Positions 1 to 8,310 of a stretch of 22,532 nucleotides of DNA are shown here, one piece after another. The DNA is taken from contig JALOPD010000050.1 of assembly GCA_025454075.1 (NCBI GenBank), forward strand, positions 1 through 22,532, in the 5' to 3' direction. The position numbers and the translations under genes were made by a program. The notes under the pieces were generated by a model. It did no database searches and was not told the origin of the DNA. It saw nothing but the letters and a program-made list of their open reading frames with translations. The DNA is from Desulfobacterales bacterium (GTDB lineage Bacteria; Desulfobacterota; Desulfobacteria; Desulfobacterales; UBA2174_A). Every line of letters begins with the position of its first letter. The stretch's first letter is position 1.

Positions 1-740
<740 letters not shown>

Positions 741-788
741 TCATTTCTTGGCCGTTGCAAAAAGCCGACTCGTTGACTTGATCCTATT

Positions 789-818
789 ATTATTAGCAAA
801 ACATGCGGGGAAGCACAA
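789..818 (-). promoter_or_regulatory. Probable sigma70-type promoter for mreB
   Basis: On the minus strand TTGTGC (818-813), an 18-nt spacer, then AATAAT (794-789), inside a short run of TAA/ATT triplets. It lies between the stop of the serine hydrolase (826) and the mreB ATG (734), leaving a leader of about 50 nt. The -10 matches five of six consensus positions and the -35 is weaker. Inferred from sequence only. Confidence 0.45.
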
Positions 819-825
819 GCAAAAA

Positions 826-1920
826 TTATGGCGCAGCCGCGTGCGAACGCGTGCCGACGGCCTCCATGACCGCATCGTGGATCACCGGCCGGAAGCCCCG
901 GATGGCGATATTGGCGCGACCGGGGTGGACCCGGTTGGTGAGCAGAATGACGGCGACCGACTGCTCGAGGTGCACCCAGAAGGAGGTCCCGGTGAAGCCG
1001 AGGTGGCCGATGCCGGTGGGCGGAAAAAACCGCCCGCAGCTGGGGTTGACGGGGGCGGGCATGTCGAACCCGAGCGCCTTGTCGGTCCCGGGCACCCGCT
1101 GAAAAAACCGGTGGACCGTCAGGCGGTCGAACAGCCGGCCGCCGTCCTGCCGGTGGTAGGCGTTGAGCAGTTCGGACAGGACGCGGTGGATCCCCTCCGC
1201 GGTGCCGAAGAGCCCCGCATGCCCGGCGATCCCACCGAGCGCATGGGCGTTTTCGTCGTGAACTTCAGCCTCGATCAGGCGCCCGCGCCATGGGCACTGC
1301 TCCGTGGCGGCGCAGGCCCGGGGCGGGGCGGGGCGGTCGAGGTCGATAAAAAAGAGCGCGTCCGCCGCGCCCAGCGGCGCATAAACCTCCTCGGCCGCAT
1401 AACGGTCCAGGCGCCGGCCGGAAACGGTCTCCACGACCCACTCCAGGATCATGAAATCCAGGTCGCTGTAAAGCATCCGCTCGCCCGGGGCGTACAGCAG
1501 CGGCTCCTGCACCAGCCGTGCACGCAGCAAATTCTTGCGCTCAGGGGCCGGCCGTGCAGCCAGCTCCAGGTAAAACGGCCGGTAGTCCGGCAATCCCGAG
1601 GTGTGCGCCAGGAGTTGGGCGATCGTGACTCCGCCCTTGCCGCCGCCCTCGAACGCCGGCAGCACCGACGCCAGCCGCTGTTCCACGCCGAGCCGCCTCT
1701 GCTGACAAAGCCGCATGACGGCAAGCGTCGTCGCCAGCGGCTTGGTGAGGGAGGCGAGATCGAAGACCGTGCCCGGGGTCACCGGCTCTCCGGTGAAGCG
1801 GTTGGCATGGCCGTATGCCGCGTGGAAGAGCACGTTCTCGCCGCGGCCGACCCGCAGCACCGCCCCCGGGAAAACGCCGTCGTCCACCCCCCGCCGCATG
1901 ATCCGGTCGACCTGGATCAT
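826..1920 (-). CDS. Serine hydrolase of the beta-lactamase / penicillin-binding-protein fold (class C-like)
   Basis: About 364 residues. Landmarks of the SxxK acyl-enzyme family, numbered from the ATG at 1920: SLTK with the nucleophile at about Ser57 and Lys60, YSD at about 151-153 (the YxN-like second motif), the family segment HDENAHALGGIAGHAGLFGT, and HLGFTGTS at about 306-313 in place of the KTG motif. The members could be esterases, D-amino-acid peptidases or murein-peptide hydrolases, and the substrate cannot be read from the sequence. The frame can be extended to a TTG at 1992, but that adds a Lys/Pro-rich stretch unlike the family, so I chose the first ATG. There is no convincing ribosome-binding site. 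It lies downstream of ldcA in the same direction, which makes a role in murein recycling or remodelling plausible. No lipobox or signal peptide is visible, suggesting a cytoplasmic enzyme. Confidence 0.85.
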   Translation of the reverse strand: MIQVDRIMRRGVDDGVFPGAVLRVGRGENVLFHAAYGHANRFTGEPVTPGTVFDLASLTKPLATTLAVMRLCQQRRLGVEQRLASVLPAFEGGGKGGVTIAQLLAHTSGLPDYRPFYLELAARPAPERKNLLRARLVQEPLLYAPGERMLYSDLDFMILEWVVETVSGRRLDRYAAEEVYAPLGAADALFFIDLDRPAPPRACAATEQCPWRGRLIEAEVHDENAHALGGIAGHAGLFGTAEGIHRVLSELLNAYHRQDGGRLFDRLTVHRFFQRVPGTDKALGFDMPAPVNPSCGRFFPPTGIGHLGFTGTSFWVHLEQSVAVILLTNRVHPGRANIAIRGFRPVIHDAVMEAVGTRSHAAAP

Positions 1921-1991
1921 TGTGTCGACTGGCGGCCGAGGTGGTTTTTTTGGGGCTCGATGTTCAGTGTGTTTGGGGGGTCGTTTTTTCA

Positions 1992-2031
1992 ACTTTAGGC
2001 ACTTTAGGCACTTTAGCTCACTTTAGGCACT
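1992..2031. repeat. 9-bp tandem repeat array A
   Basis: On the plus strand: ACTTTAGGC, ACTTTAGGC, ACTTTAGCTC (10 nt), ACTTTAGGC, ACT. It fills the gap between the ldcA stop (2036) and the serine hydrolase start (1920), beginning 5 nt after the ldcA stop. The same repeat, in the opposite orientation, recurs at 17111-17150. Not coding as far as I can see. Confidence 0.9.
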
Positions 2032-2035
2032 GCCT

Positions 2036-2977
2036 CTATCCCTCCGTCGCGCACTCGAATTCAAGCGTCCGGCGACCGGCGTCGAGCGCCGCGCGCACGC
2101 CCAGCGGCAGGGTCAGGTTCGGTTCGGTGTGGCCGGCTTCCACCCCAGCCAGGATGGGAAACTGGGCCCCCTGAAAGACGTCCGTTACGATCTTCTGGAT
2201 TTCCGCCGGGGTCCCGCAGTCGTCGAACGAACCCAGCACGAGGCCCTTGATCCCGTCGAAGCAGCCGGCGGTGCGCAGGTGCACCAGCATGCGGTCGACG
2301 CGGTAGGGGGCTTCCCCGCGGTCCTCCAGGAAAACGATGCGGCTGCGGAAGCGCGGGGCGAAAAGGGTCCCCAGCAGGTGACACAGGGTGGTCAGGTTCC
2401 CGCCGCACACCGGGCCGGATGCGGTCCCCGGCCGCAGGGCCGTTGCGCCCTCCGACCGCACCGTCAGCCGCCGGTCGGAGGCGACCGCCGCCCACAGCCC
2501 CGCAAGGGTCCTTTCGGATGCGTCGGCAAGGGTCGTCACCACCGGGCCGTGGAAGGTCACCAGGCCGCAGCGGGCGGACACCGCCGTCAGCAGCGCCGTG
2601 ACGTCGCTGAAGCCGATCAGGACTTTGGGGCGGGCGGCCATGCGGGCGTAGTCCAGCAGGGGCAGGATCCGCAGCGACCCGTAGCCGCCGCGGGCGCACA
2701 TGACGGCGTCGATGCCGGGATCGGCGAACAGGCGGTTGAGGAGGTCCGCCCGGTGGGCATCGGTCCCCGCCAGATAGCCGTTGGCGTCGAAGAGACCGTC
2801 GGGGACAACCACTTCGAAGTCCATCGCACGCAGGACCTCCACCCCCCTGTCGAGGGCTGCCGGCTCGAAGGGCCCCGCCGGCGCGGCGATGCCGATGACG
2901 GAGCCCGGGCCCAGCCGGGGCGGCTTGAGCGTCCGCTTTCTGACAGACCGCGTGCTGCCTGGAACTGCGGCACCCAT
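2036..2977 (-). CDS. ldcA: Muramoyltetrapeptide LD-carboxypeptidase (peptidase family S66)
   Basis: Cleaves the terminal D-Ala from the L,D bond of murein tetrapeptides during cytoplasmic peptidoglycan recycling. The S66 layout is complete. The N-terminal domain has IGIAAPAGPF, ARGGYGSLRIL and the nucleophile elbow IGFSDVTALL (Ser at about 124 from the chosen start). The C-terminal domain has FLEDRGEAPYRVDRML (catalytic Glu about 218) and AGHTEPNLTLPLG (catalytic His about 283). This gives the Ser-Glu-His triad of the family, and about 313 residues is a normal length. Two ATGs compete. The one at 2977 has AAGGA seven bases upstream, whereas the one at 2998 has no ribosome-binding site and would overlap the -35 box of the divergent tRNA promoter, so 2977 is preferred. 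There is no signal peptide, as expected for a cytoplasmic enzyme. Confidence 0.93.
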   Translation of the reverse strand: MGAAVPGSTRSVRKRTLKPPRLGPGSVIGIAAPAGPFEPAALDRGVEVLRAMDFEVVVPDGLFDANGYLAGTDAHRADLLNRLFADPGIDAVMCARGGYGSLRILPLLDYARMAARPKVLIGFSDVTALLTAVSARCGLVTFHGPVVTTLADASERTLAGLWAAVASDRRLTVRSEGATALRPGTASGPVCGGNLTTLCHLLGTLFAPRFRSRIVFLEDRGEAPYRVDRMLVHLRTAGCFDGIKGLVLGSFDDCGTPAEIQKIVTDVFQGAQFPILAGVEAGHTEPNLTLPLGVRAALDAGRRTLEFECATEG

Positions 2978-2991
2978 CCTTTCATCCTTTC

Positions 2992-3020
2992 TTGACATGC
3001 GAGATGCCAGGTGTTAAGTG
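2992..3020 (+). promoter_or_regulatory. Probable promoter of the tRNA-Pro gene
   Basis: Perfect -35 TTGACA (2992-2997), 16-17-nt spacer, then a poor -10 in TTAAGTG (3014-3020). The tRNA 5' end is at 3033. The -35 box overlaps the ribosome-binding region of the divergent ldcA gene. The strong -35 compensates for a weak -10 in this reading. Confidence 0.5.
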
Positions 3021-3032
3021 TCCAATCCGTGT

Positions 3033-3109
3033 CGGGGCGTGGCGCAGACTGGTAGCGCACTTGAATGGGGTTCAAGGGGTCGTTGGTTCAAATCCAATCG
3101 CCCCGACCA
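3033..3109 (+). tRNA. tRNA-Pro (anticodon GGG)
   Basis: Full cloverleaf of 77 nt with encoded CCA. The acceptor stem is CGGGGCG (3033-3039) with CGCCCCG (3099-3105), discriminator A3106 and CCA 3107-3109. The D stem is GCGC/GCGC with loop AGACTGGTA. The anticodon stem is CTTGA/TCAAG with loop ATGGGGT, putting anticodon GGG at 3067-3069 after the invariant T. The T arm has the TTCAAAT loop. It reads CCC and CCU codons. A terminator follows directly, so it is transcribed as a single-gene unit. Confidence 0.97.
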
Positions 3110-3124
3110 AAATTTTTCCAAAGC

Positions 3125-3161
3125 AAGCGGGGTGCGGGCATTTGCGGCCCCGCTTTTTTTT
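3125..3161 (+). terminator. Rho-independent terminator of the tRNA-Pro gene
   Basis: Stem AAGCGGGG (3125-3132) with CCCCGCTT (3148-3155), a 15-nt loop and a run of eight T (3154-3161). It lies 15 nt after the tRNA CCA. Confidence 0.9.
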
Positions 3162-3437
3162 GGGGGGTCCCGGCCGTCGAAAACGTTTCTTAGGGCCTGT
3201 TTGTCGAATTTGTCAACAAAACAAAAGATTCGAAAGAACCACCCCGCCGGCAGCAAAAAGTCGCCACGCCGGGCAGGCGAGATGGACTGAACGCCGGCCG
3301 GCCCCTGCAGGAAACGCACACCCGAAATTTGAGCCTTGTATTTTAGAGACTCGATAGCCGGAGAGCAGCGCCGGCACCTCTGATACGGGCCTATATCACA
3401 ACAGCAGGTTGTAAATGCAGGCTTTTAGGTCAGCGGA
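3162..3437. other. Intergenic stretch with no recognised feature
   Basis: 276 nt between the tRNA terminator and the 3' end of the HD-GYP gene. It contains an AT-richer patch around 3195-3240 but no credible gene, RNA or hairpin followed by a T-run. Possible reading frames across it pass through the tRNA and have no ribosome-binding site. Confidence 0.6.
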
Positions 3438-5087
3438 TCAGGCCGACAGGCCGGTCTCGGCCGGGGGGCTGATTTTGCCCTCGTGGTAGGCTTGCTGGAA
3501 TGCTCCGACAATGCCGGGGTCGAACTGGGTCCCGGACCCCTCCTGGATGATGCTCAGGATCAGGCTCTGCTCCATGCGTTTGCGGTAGGCGCGGTCGGAG
3601 GCCATGGCGTCGTAGGCGTCGGCAAGGGAAAGAATGCGCGCCAGGAAGGGGATCTCTTCCTGCCGCAGCCCGTCGGGGTAGCCGCCGCCGTCGAAGCGCT
3701 CGTGGTGGCAGCGGATGATCCGGCGCTCCTGGTCCCAGAGGCCGAGCTGGCTCAGCATGTTCGCGCCGATGATGGGGTGTTCCTTGATCTTCTCGAACTC
3801 TTCCGCCGACAGGCGCCCGGGCTTGAGCAGGATGTCGTCGCGGATGCCGATCTTGCCGATGTCGTGCAGCGGCCCGGCAAAGTTCAGGATGTTCAGCTCC
3901 TCGGCGGAGCACCCCAGCTCCCGGCCCAGGACCAGGGCGATTTCGGTGACCCGGCTGGAGTGCTGCCGCGTGTAGAGGTCCCGGGCCTCCAGCGCGTTGA
4001 CGAAACCGTAGAGGGTGGCGAACAGGTTTTCGTACAGATTTTCGTAGAGCGCCAGGTTTTCGATGGCGCCGGCGGCCGTCTGGGTGGTGAAGGAGAGATA
4101 GAAGAGGTCTTTTTCGGTGAACACCCTCCCGCCGGCCGAAACCGCCGCGGTCAGCACCCCGAAAAGCTTTTCCCGTATCTTCACCGGGACGCCCATGAGC
4201 GACCGGAACCGGCCCGGCCGCCCGCCGTCGACCGCAGCGGCGGTCACCAAAAGGGGCAGCCCGTCCGCGCAGACGCTCGCCGCCATTTGCCCGAGTTCTT
4301 CATCCGGCGCGGCCGGCATCGGGCCTGCCTTTATTTCACCCGCACGCGCCTCGACGAGGGGCTCCGGCCCGGCCGGCGCCGTCCGGGCCGCGGCGACCTC
4401 GCAGGGCTGACCGGCGGATGAGGCGATCACAAAAAACGAGGAGACATCGGCGCGCACCACCTCCCGTGCGATGTCGACGGTCCGCTGAAACACATTCGCC
4501 GAGGACGAGGTGGCGGTGAAGTGCCCCATGATCCGGTTCAGGGTGTTCAGCTCTTCGACCTTCGACAGGAGCTCGCGGTTGAGCGTCTCGATCCGCTTCT
4601 TTCCCCTGACCTCGCTTTTCAGCAGGACGTTTTCCATGAACAGGGTCCGCTGGCGCATCACGCGCCGCAGGCTCAGCTCCATGTGCTTCAGGTTGATCGG
4701 CTTGATCAGGAAGTCGACCACCCCGTTCTTGAGGGTGCGGATGGAATTGTCCAGTGAGGGGAAACCGGTCATCACGATGACCGGCAGCGTGCTGTCCAGC
4801 TGGCGGATGCGTTCGGCCAGTTCGAGGCCGTTCATCTCCGGCATGTTGATGTCGGTGAAGCAGCAGTCGACCTCCCGCTCTTTGAGGATCCTCAGCGCTT
4901 CGGAGCCGCTCTGCGCCGTGAGGACATGGTAGCCCCTGCGCCGGAAGTACTCGCCGACCACCCCTAGAATGCTCTCTTCGTCATCGATGACCAGAATGTG
5001 TTCTAGCTTCTCGGTATCCGCAATCACGCGGTCTGTTTCAGACGAACGCAGGCTCAAGCGAATGGACCCCCCCCCGGGGAAGGACAT
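3438..5087 (-). CDS. Response regulator with HD-GYP output: REC - GAF-like - HD-GYP cyclic-di-GMP phosphodiesterase
   Basis: 549 residues. The receiver domain covers residues 30-145: acidic pair D35/D36, phospho-acceptor D79 in CCFTDINMP, T107 in VIVMTG and K129 in LIKP. A coiled linker (about 150-185) leads to a GAF-like sensor segment (about 190-345), interrupted by an Ala/Pro/Glu-rich stretch around 230-265. The HD-GYP domain (about 352-535) has H376, the HD pair H408/D409 in PLHDIGKIG, H437, the HH pair 461/462 and the signature GGGYP (467-471), so the metal ligands of active c-di-GMP phosphodiesterases appear intact. I expect phosphorylation by an unlinked histidine kinase to control c-di-GMP breakdown. 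The ATG at 5087 has no clear ribosome-binding site. A GTG at residue 21, just before the receiver domain, is a possible alternative start. It is a monocistronic unit flanked by long gaps. Confidence 0.93.
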   Translation of the reverse strand: MSFPGGGSIRLSLRSSETDRVIADTEKLEHILVIDDEESILGVVGEYFRRRGYHVLTAQSGSEALRILKEREVDCCFTDINMPEMNGLELAERIRQLDSTLPVIVMTGFPSLDNSIRTLKNGVVDFLIKPINLKHMELSLRRVMRQRTLFMENVLLKSEVRGKKRIETLNRELLSKVEELNTLNRIMGHFTATSSSANVFQRTVDIAREVVRADVSSFFVIASSAGQPCEVAAARTAPAGPEPLVEARAGEIKAGPMPAAPDEELGQMAASVCADGLPLLVTAAAVDGGRPGRFRSLMGVPVKIREKLFGVLTAAVSAGGRVFTEKDLFYLSFTTQTAAGAIENLALYENLYENLFATLYGFVNALEARDLYTRQHSSRVTEIALVLGRELGCSAEELNILNFAGPLHDIGKIGIRDDILLKPGRLSAEEFEKIKEHPIIGANMLSQLGLWDQERRIIRCHHERFDGGGYPDGLRQEEIPFLARILSLADAYDAMASDRAYRKRMEQSLILSIIQEGSGTQFDPGIVGAFQQAYHEGKISPPAETGLSA

Positions 5088-5257
5088 TGAGCGGGGTGCC
5101 GACCGACCGGGCCGGCCTTCCCCGCCATGAGGGGTATCGGCCGCCGGTGGGAAAACTTTAGCTCATTCGCCGCGGCGGGCCCCCCGTTCCGCCTCTGCGT
5201 GCGTTGATGGTATTAGATATATTTATTAAGGGTTGCACAATTGTATAGACACGGACG

Positions 5258-5312
5258 CCCCCTCACCCTGCCCTCTCCCCCAGGACTGGGGGAGAGGGTA
5301 AGGGAGAGGGGG
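5258..5312. repeat. Long GC-rich palindrome (REP/MITE-like)
   Basis: Core perfect 11-bp inverted repeat CCCTCTCCCCC (5271-5281) and GGGGGAGAGGG (5288-5298) with a 6-nt loop. It is extended outward by a second, imperfect pairing of CCCCCTCACCCT (5258-5269) with AGGGAGAGGGGG (5301-5312). It resembles the dispersed CCCTCTCCC-type intergenic palindromes seen in many proteobacteria. It has no T-run and is not an intrinsic terminator. Confidence 0.85.
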
Positions 5313-5406
5313 TCGCTCTCGCGCTTGACGAGGGCGGCTGAAGCCCGGTAAGGAGTCGCTCGCACGTACGCCCCGGTGGAATCCCTGAAAACCAGCGGTG
5401 ATCGCT

Positions 5407-5543
5407 CGGGTTCGAGGGTTCGGGGTTCTGGAAGAATGCGGTTGCCGGGGCCTGAACGTCGCTGGCCCGATTGGTACGCACAGGAGGAGTTGTTGGATCG
5501 TGAAGCCTGTCTTTGCGGGATCCCTGAACCCCGAACCCTGACC
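5407..5543. repeat. Inverted pair of about 7-bp arrays (GGGTTCG type) around a 97-nt centre
   Basis: Left arm: CGGGTTC, GAGGGTTC, GGGGTTC (5407-5428). Right arm: GAACCCC, GAACCCT, GACCCC (5526-5543). The arms share a perfect 14-bp inverted repeat (5415-5428 with 5526-5539). The enclosed 97 nt holds no recognisable gene or RNA. It lies just upstream of the glycosyltransferase start at 5572, so the transcript leader may fold through it. Confidence 0.8.
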
Positions 5544-5571
5544 CCTCGCCAGTTGGACGGCCATATAGCCA

Positions 5572-6876
5572 ATGTCCATCACGGGGCATAAACAAACAGA
5601 AAACGGGAGGCTCGTGGCCACCGGCGGCCCATCGCTGAGAATCTGCATGCTGAGCTACCGCAGCAACCCGCACAGCGGCGGGCAGGGGGTGTACGTCAAG
5701 AATCTCAGCCGGGCCCTGCGCGACCTGGGACACGCCGTGGACGTGGTCGCCGGGCCGCCGGACCCGGGCCTTGCCGACGGCGTGCGCCTGATCGCCCTGC
5801 CCTGCCTGGACCTCTACAACCCGGCCGACCCCTTCCGCGTGCCGTCCGCCCGCGAGCTCTCCGACCCCGTGAATCTGCTCGAGTGGATCGGGGTCTCCAC
5901 CATGGGGTTCCCCGAGCCCTTCACCTTCGGCCTGCGGGCCTGGCGGTACCTGAAGCCCCGGCTGGCCGGCTACGACGTCCTGCACGACAACCAGAGCCTC
6001 TCCTACGGGGTCTGGGCCCTCAGCCGCCGGGCGCCGACGGTGGCGACGATCCACCACCCGATCACCGTGGACCGGCGCTGGGCGGTGCGCGCCGAAACCA
6101 GCATCTGGAGAAAGCTGCAGCAGTGGCGGTGGTACTCCTGCGTCGGGATGCAGAAGCGCGTGGTCAAACGCCTGGGGTCCCTCGTCACGGTCTCGGAGGC
6201 CGCCCGCCGGGACGTCGCCCGCGAGTTCGGCATACCGGCCGGCCGCCTGCGGGTGGTGCCCAACGGCATCGACACGGGCCTCTTCCGCCCCCTGCCCGGG
6301 ATTCCGCGGGAGCCGGGCCGGATCATCGCCACCAACAGCGCGGACACGCCGCTCAAGGGCCTCGCGCACCTGCTCGCCGCGGTGGCCGGGATCCGCCGGT
6401 CCCGCAACCATTTCAAGCTGGTGGTGATCGGCGCCCCCAAAAAGAACGGCGCCGTCGAAAAACTGGTGCGCGAGCTGGGGATCGGCCCGTGGGTCGAGTT
6501 CACCGGCCGGATCGACGCGGAGGAGCTCGTGCGGCACTACGCCCGCGCCGCCATGGCGGTGGTCCCGTCGCTTTACGAAGGCTTCGGCCTGCCGGCCGGC
6601 GAGGCCATGGCCTGCGGGGTCCCGGTGATCAGCACCACCGGCGGCGCCCTGCCGGAGGTCGTGGGCGACGCGGGCCTGCTCGTGCCGCCGGCCGACCCGG
6701 CCGCGCTGGCGGCCGCGATCTGCCGGATCCTGGATCACCCGGATGACGGCCGCGTCCTCGGGCGGCGCGGACTCGCGCGGGTCGGCCTGTATTTCACCTG
6801 GCGCCGGGCCGCCGAACGCACCGTGTCGGTCTACCGCGAAGCCATCGATGCTCACCGTCGACTTCGAGCGGCTTAA
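5572..6876 (+). CDS. GT4-family (GT-B fold) glycosyltransferase
   Basis: 434 residues. It transfers a sugar from a nucleotide donor, retaining configuration, as in lipopolysaccharide, exopolysaccharide or glycolipid synthesis. The N-terminal Rossmann half opens with the glycine-rich segment HSGGQGVYVKNLSRAL (about 34-49). The C-terminal donor half has VVPNGIDTGLFRP, the segment LVVIGAPKKNGAVEKL and the GT4 signature EGFGLPAGE (E-x7-E at 336 and 344), followed by GVPVISTTGGALPEV. Donor and acceptor cannot be deduced. The ATG at 5572 has no ribosome-binding site. A GTG at 5614, three bases after GGGAGG, is a possible shorter start. The 3' end overlaps the next gene by 29 nt, so the two are probably translated and function together. 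Confidence 0.92.
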   Translation: MSITGHKQTENGRLVATGGPSLRICMLSYRSNPHSGGQGVYVKNLSRALRDLGHAVDVVAGPPDPGLADGVRLIALPCLDLYNPADPFRVPSARELSDPVNLLEWIGVSTMGFPEPFTFGLRAWRYLKPRLAGYDVLHDNQSLSYGVWALSRRAPTVATIHHPITVDRRWAVRAETSIWRKLQQWRWYSCVGMQKRVVKRLGSLVTVSEAARRDVAREFGIPAGRLRVVPNGIDTGLFRPLPGIPREPGRIIATNSADTPLKGLAHLLAAVAGIRRSRNHFKLVVIGAPKKNGAVEKLVRELGIGPWVEFTGRIDAEELVRHYARAAMAVVPSLYEGFGLPAGEAMACGVPVISTTGGALPEVVGDAGLLVPPADPAALAAAICRILDHPDDGRVLGRRGLARVGLYFTWRRAAERTVSVYREAIDAHRRLRAA

Positions 6877-7678
6877 GCCGGCGCCCGGCTGCCGGGTCCT
6901 GGACATCGGCTGCGGCAGCGGCCGGCACACGGCCGCGGCCTATCGCATTCCCGGCGCCGTGGCCGTCGGCGTGGACGCGGCGCATTCCGAGCTGGCCGCC
7001 GCGCGCCGCAGGCTCGAACTGCACGACCGCCTGGGCGTGCACGGCGGCGGCCGGTGGGCCTTCTGCGCGGCCGACGGGCTATGGCTGCCCTTCGCCGGCG
7101 GGCAATTCGACCTCGTCATCTGCGCCGAAGTCCTGGAGCATGTCCCCGACCACGAGCGCGCGGCGGCCGAAATCGCGCGCGTCCTGCGGCCGGGGGGCGA
7201 TGCCGTCGTCAGCGTCCCCCGCTGCGGGCCGGAAACCCTCTGCTGGGCGCTCTCGCGCGACTATGCCCCGGCCAACGGCGGCCATATCCGCATCTACCGG
7301 AAGAGCGCCCTGACCGCCCTCCTGGAGCGGGCCGGCCTGAGCGTCTGGTGCGCCCACCACGCCCACAGCCTGCACACCCCGTTCTGGTGGCTGAAATGCC
7401 TGGCGGGGCCCGCACGCACGGATGTGCGGATCGTGAACCTCTACCACCGCTTCCTCACCTGGGACCTCATGCAAAAACCCCGCATCACCCGATGGGTCGA
7501 GCGGCTGCTGAACCCGGTTCTCGGGAAGAGCCTGGTGGTCTACTGCAAAAAGCCTGCGGGAACCTTTTTCGGATGCCGCAGCAGGCGTGCCGCGTCACAG
7601 CCGCGCTTGACGCAGCGCCTTTCCCGCCAGCGTTCCCACAGGCTTTTTGAATCGTCGAAAAGAGAAGCCGCCCGGTGA
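6848..7678 (+). CDS. Class I SAM-dependent methyltransferase (UbiE/COQ5-like, Methyltransf_11 type)
   Basis: 276 residues from the ATG at 6848. Motif I is VLDIGCGSGRHT (about 17-28), the acidic motif II region is VGVDAAHSEL, and the motif IV region is FDLVICAEVLEHVPDHERA, followed by EIARVLRPGG. This is the normal order for SAM binding in this superfamily. The substrate is unknown. Overlap with the upstream glycosyltransferase suggests a glycan, glycolipid or lipid acceptor. The frame is open further upstream, but that part is only the glycosyltransferase gene read in another frame. The last 40 or so residues after KKPAGTF are Arg/Ser-rich and unlike the family, so the gene may have an extended or eroded 3' end. 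It converges with the next gene, leaving 5 nt between stops. Confidence 0.88.
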   Translation: MLTVDFERLKPAPGCRVLDIGCGSGRHTAAAYRIPGAVAVGVDAAHSELAAARRRLELHDRLGVHGGGRWAFCAADGLWLPFAGGQFDLVICAEVLEHVPDHERAAAEIARVLRPGGDAVVSVPRCGPETLCWALSRDYAPANGGHIRIYRKSALTALLERAGLSVWCAHHAHSLHTPFWWLKCLAGPARTDVRIVNLYHRFLTWDLMQKPRITRWVERLLNPVLGKSLVVYCKKPAGTFFGCRSRRAASQPRLTQRLSRQRSHRLFESSKREAAR

Positions 7679-7683
7679 ATGCC

Positions 7684-8301
7684 TCAGGGCTTCCTTTCGA
7701 GCACCGCCAGGCTTTGGATCAGGGAATGTTCCCTGAAAAGGCCTGAATCCAGGGCCTGGCGGTAGATCTGGTACGGGGCCTGCCCGCCTTGGGACGGGTC
7801 GGGAAAGACATCGTGGAAGGCCAGCAACCCGCCGGGCATGAGGTGGGGGGACCAGTCGCGATAGTCAGCGGAGACGGTGTCGAAGGCGTGGCCGCCGTCG
7901 ATGAAAACGAAGCCCAGCGGGGCGGCCCACGCGCGGGCGGCCAGCTCGGACCGGCAGACGATGGGGACCACGGTCTCCTGCAGCCCCGCGCGGGACAGGG
8001 TGTCGCGAAAATGGCGAAACGTGTCCACCCGGCCCGCGGCGGGGTCGAAGAGCGCCGGGTCGAAGTACGCTTCCCCGGGCTGCTGCTCCTCCGAGCCCCG
8101 GTGGTGGTCGATTGCGAAAAGCACCCGGCCGCTTTCGCGGCAGGCCGTGCCGATGCAGACCGTCGACTTCCCGCAGTAGCTCCCGATTTCCAGGCAGGGC
8201 CCGAGATGCGCGGCCTCAAGGGCGGCCCGGTACAGGTGCAGCCCCTCGTCGTCGGCGAGGAAGCCCTTGACGGCCCGGATGAGGTCGAGGTCAGGCGGCA
8301 T
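7684..8301 (-). CDS. Small class I SAM-dependent methyltransferase (Methyltransf_24-like)
   Basis: 205 residues. The sequence shows motif I as CLEIGSYCGKST (about 36-47), a post-I acidic segment FAIDHHRGSEE, and the late motif FVFIDGGHAFDTVSADYRDW followed by PGGLLAFHDVF. This pattern is typical of the methyltransferase-24 / cephalosporin-hydroxylase-like group found in sugar and polysaccharide gene clusters. The substrate is not predictable. It starts 9 nt after the ftsK stop on the same strand, so it is most likely cotranscribed and perhaps translationally coupled with ftsK, an unusual partner. It is convergent with the methyltransferase on the plus strand, though the two are not close copies. 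Confidence 0.85.
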   Translation of the reverse strand: MPPDLDLIRAVKGFLADDEGLHLYRAALEAAHLGPCLEIGSYCGKSTVCIGTACRESGRVLFAIDHHRGSEEQQPGEAYFDPALFDPAAGRVDTFRHFRDTLSRAGLQETVVPIVCRSELAARAWAAPLGFVFIDGGHAFDTVSADYRDWSPHLMPGGLLAFHDVFPDPSQGGQAPYQIYRQALDSGLFREHSLIQSLAVLERKP

Positions 8302-8310
8302 GGGAACGCA

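Larger units (their letters stand above)
5088..5571. other. 484-nt divergent intergenic region filled with repeats
   Basis: Separates the leftward HD-GYP gene from the rightward glycosyltransferase, so it must hold both promoters. I cannot assign either with confidence. The AT-rich patch at 5208-5245 is the most likely promoter area. The rest holds a GC-rich palindrome (5258-5312) and an inverted pair of short-period arrays (5407-5543), described separately. Small frames in this region are made of the repeats and are not credible genes. Confidence 0.6.

Noticed and set aside
1992..2031. CRISPR array
   Set aside because: Units are 9 bp and contiguous, with no spacers.
2992..3357. Reading frames on both strands across the tRNA-Pro gene, giving short protein-like translations
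   Set aside because: They run through the tRNA and its terminator, have no ribosome-binding site and are the typical false proteins produced by translating a tRNA.
5226..5648. Small frames in the gap before the glycosyltransferase
   Set aside because: They are built from the palindrome and heptamer arrays and have no start signals.
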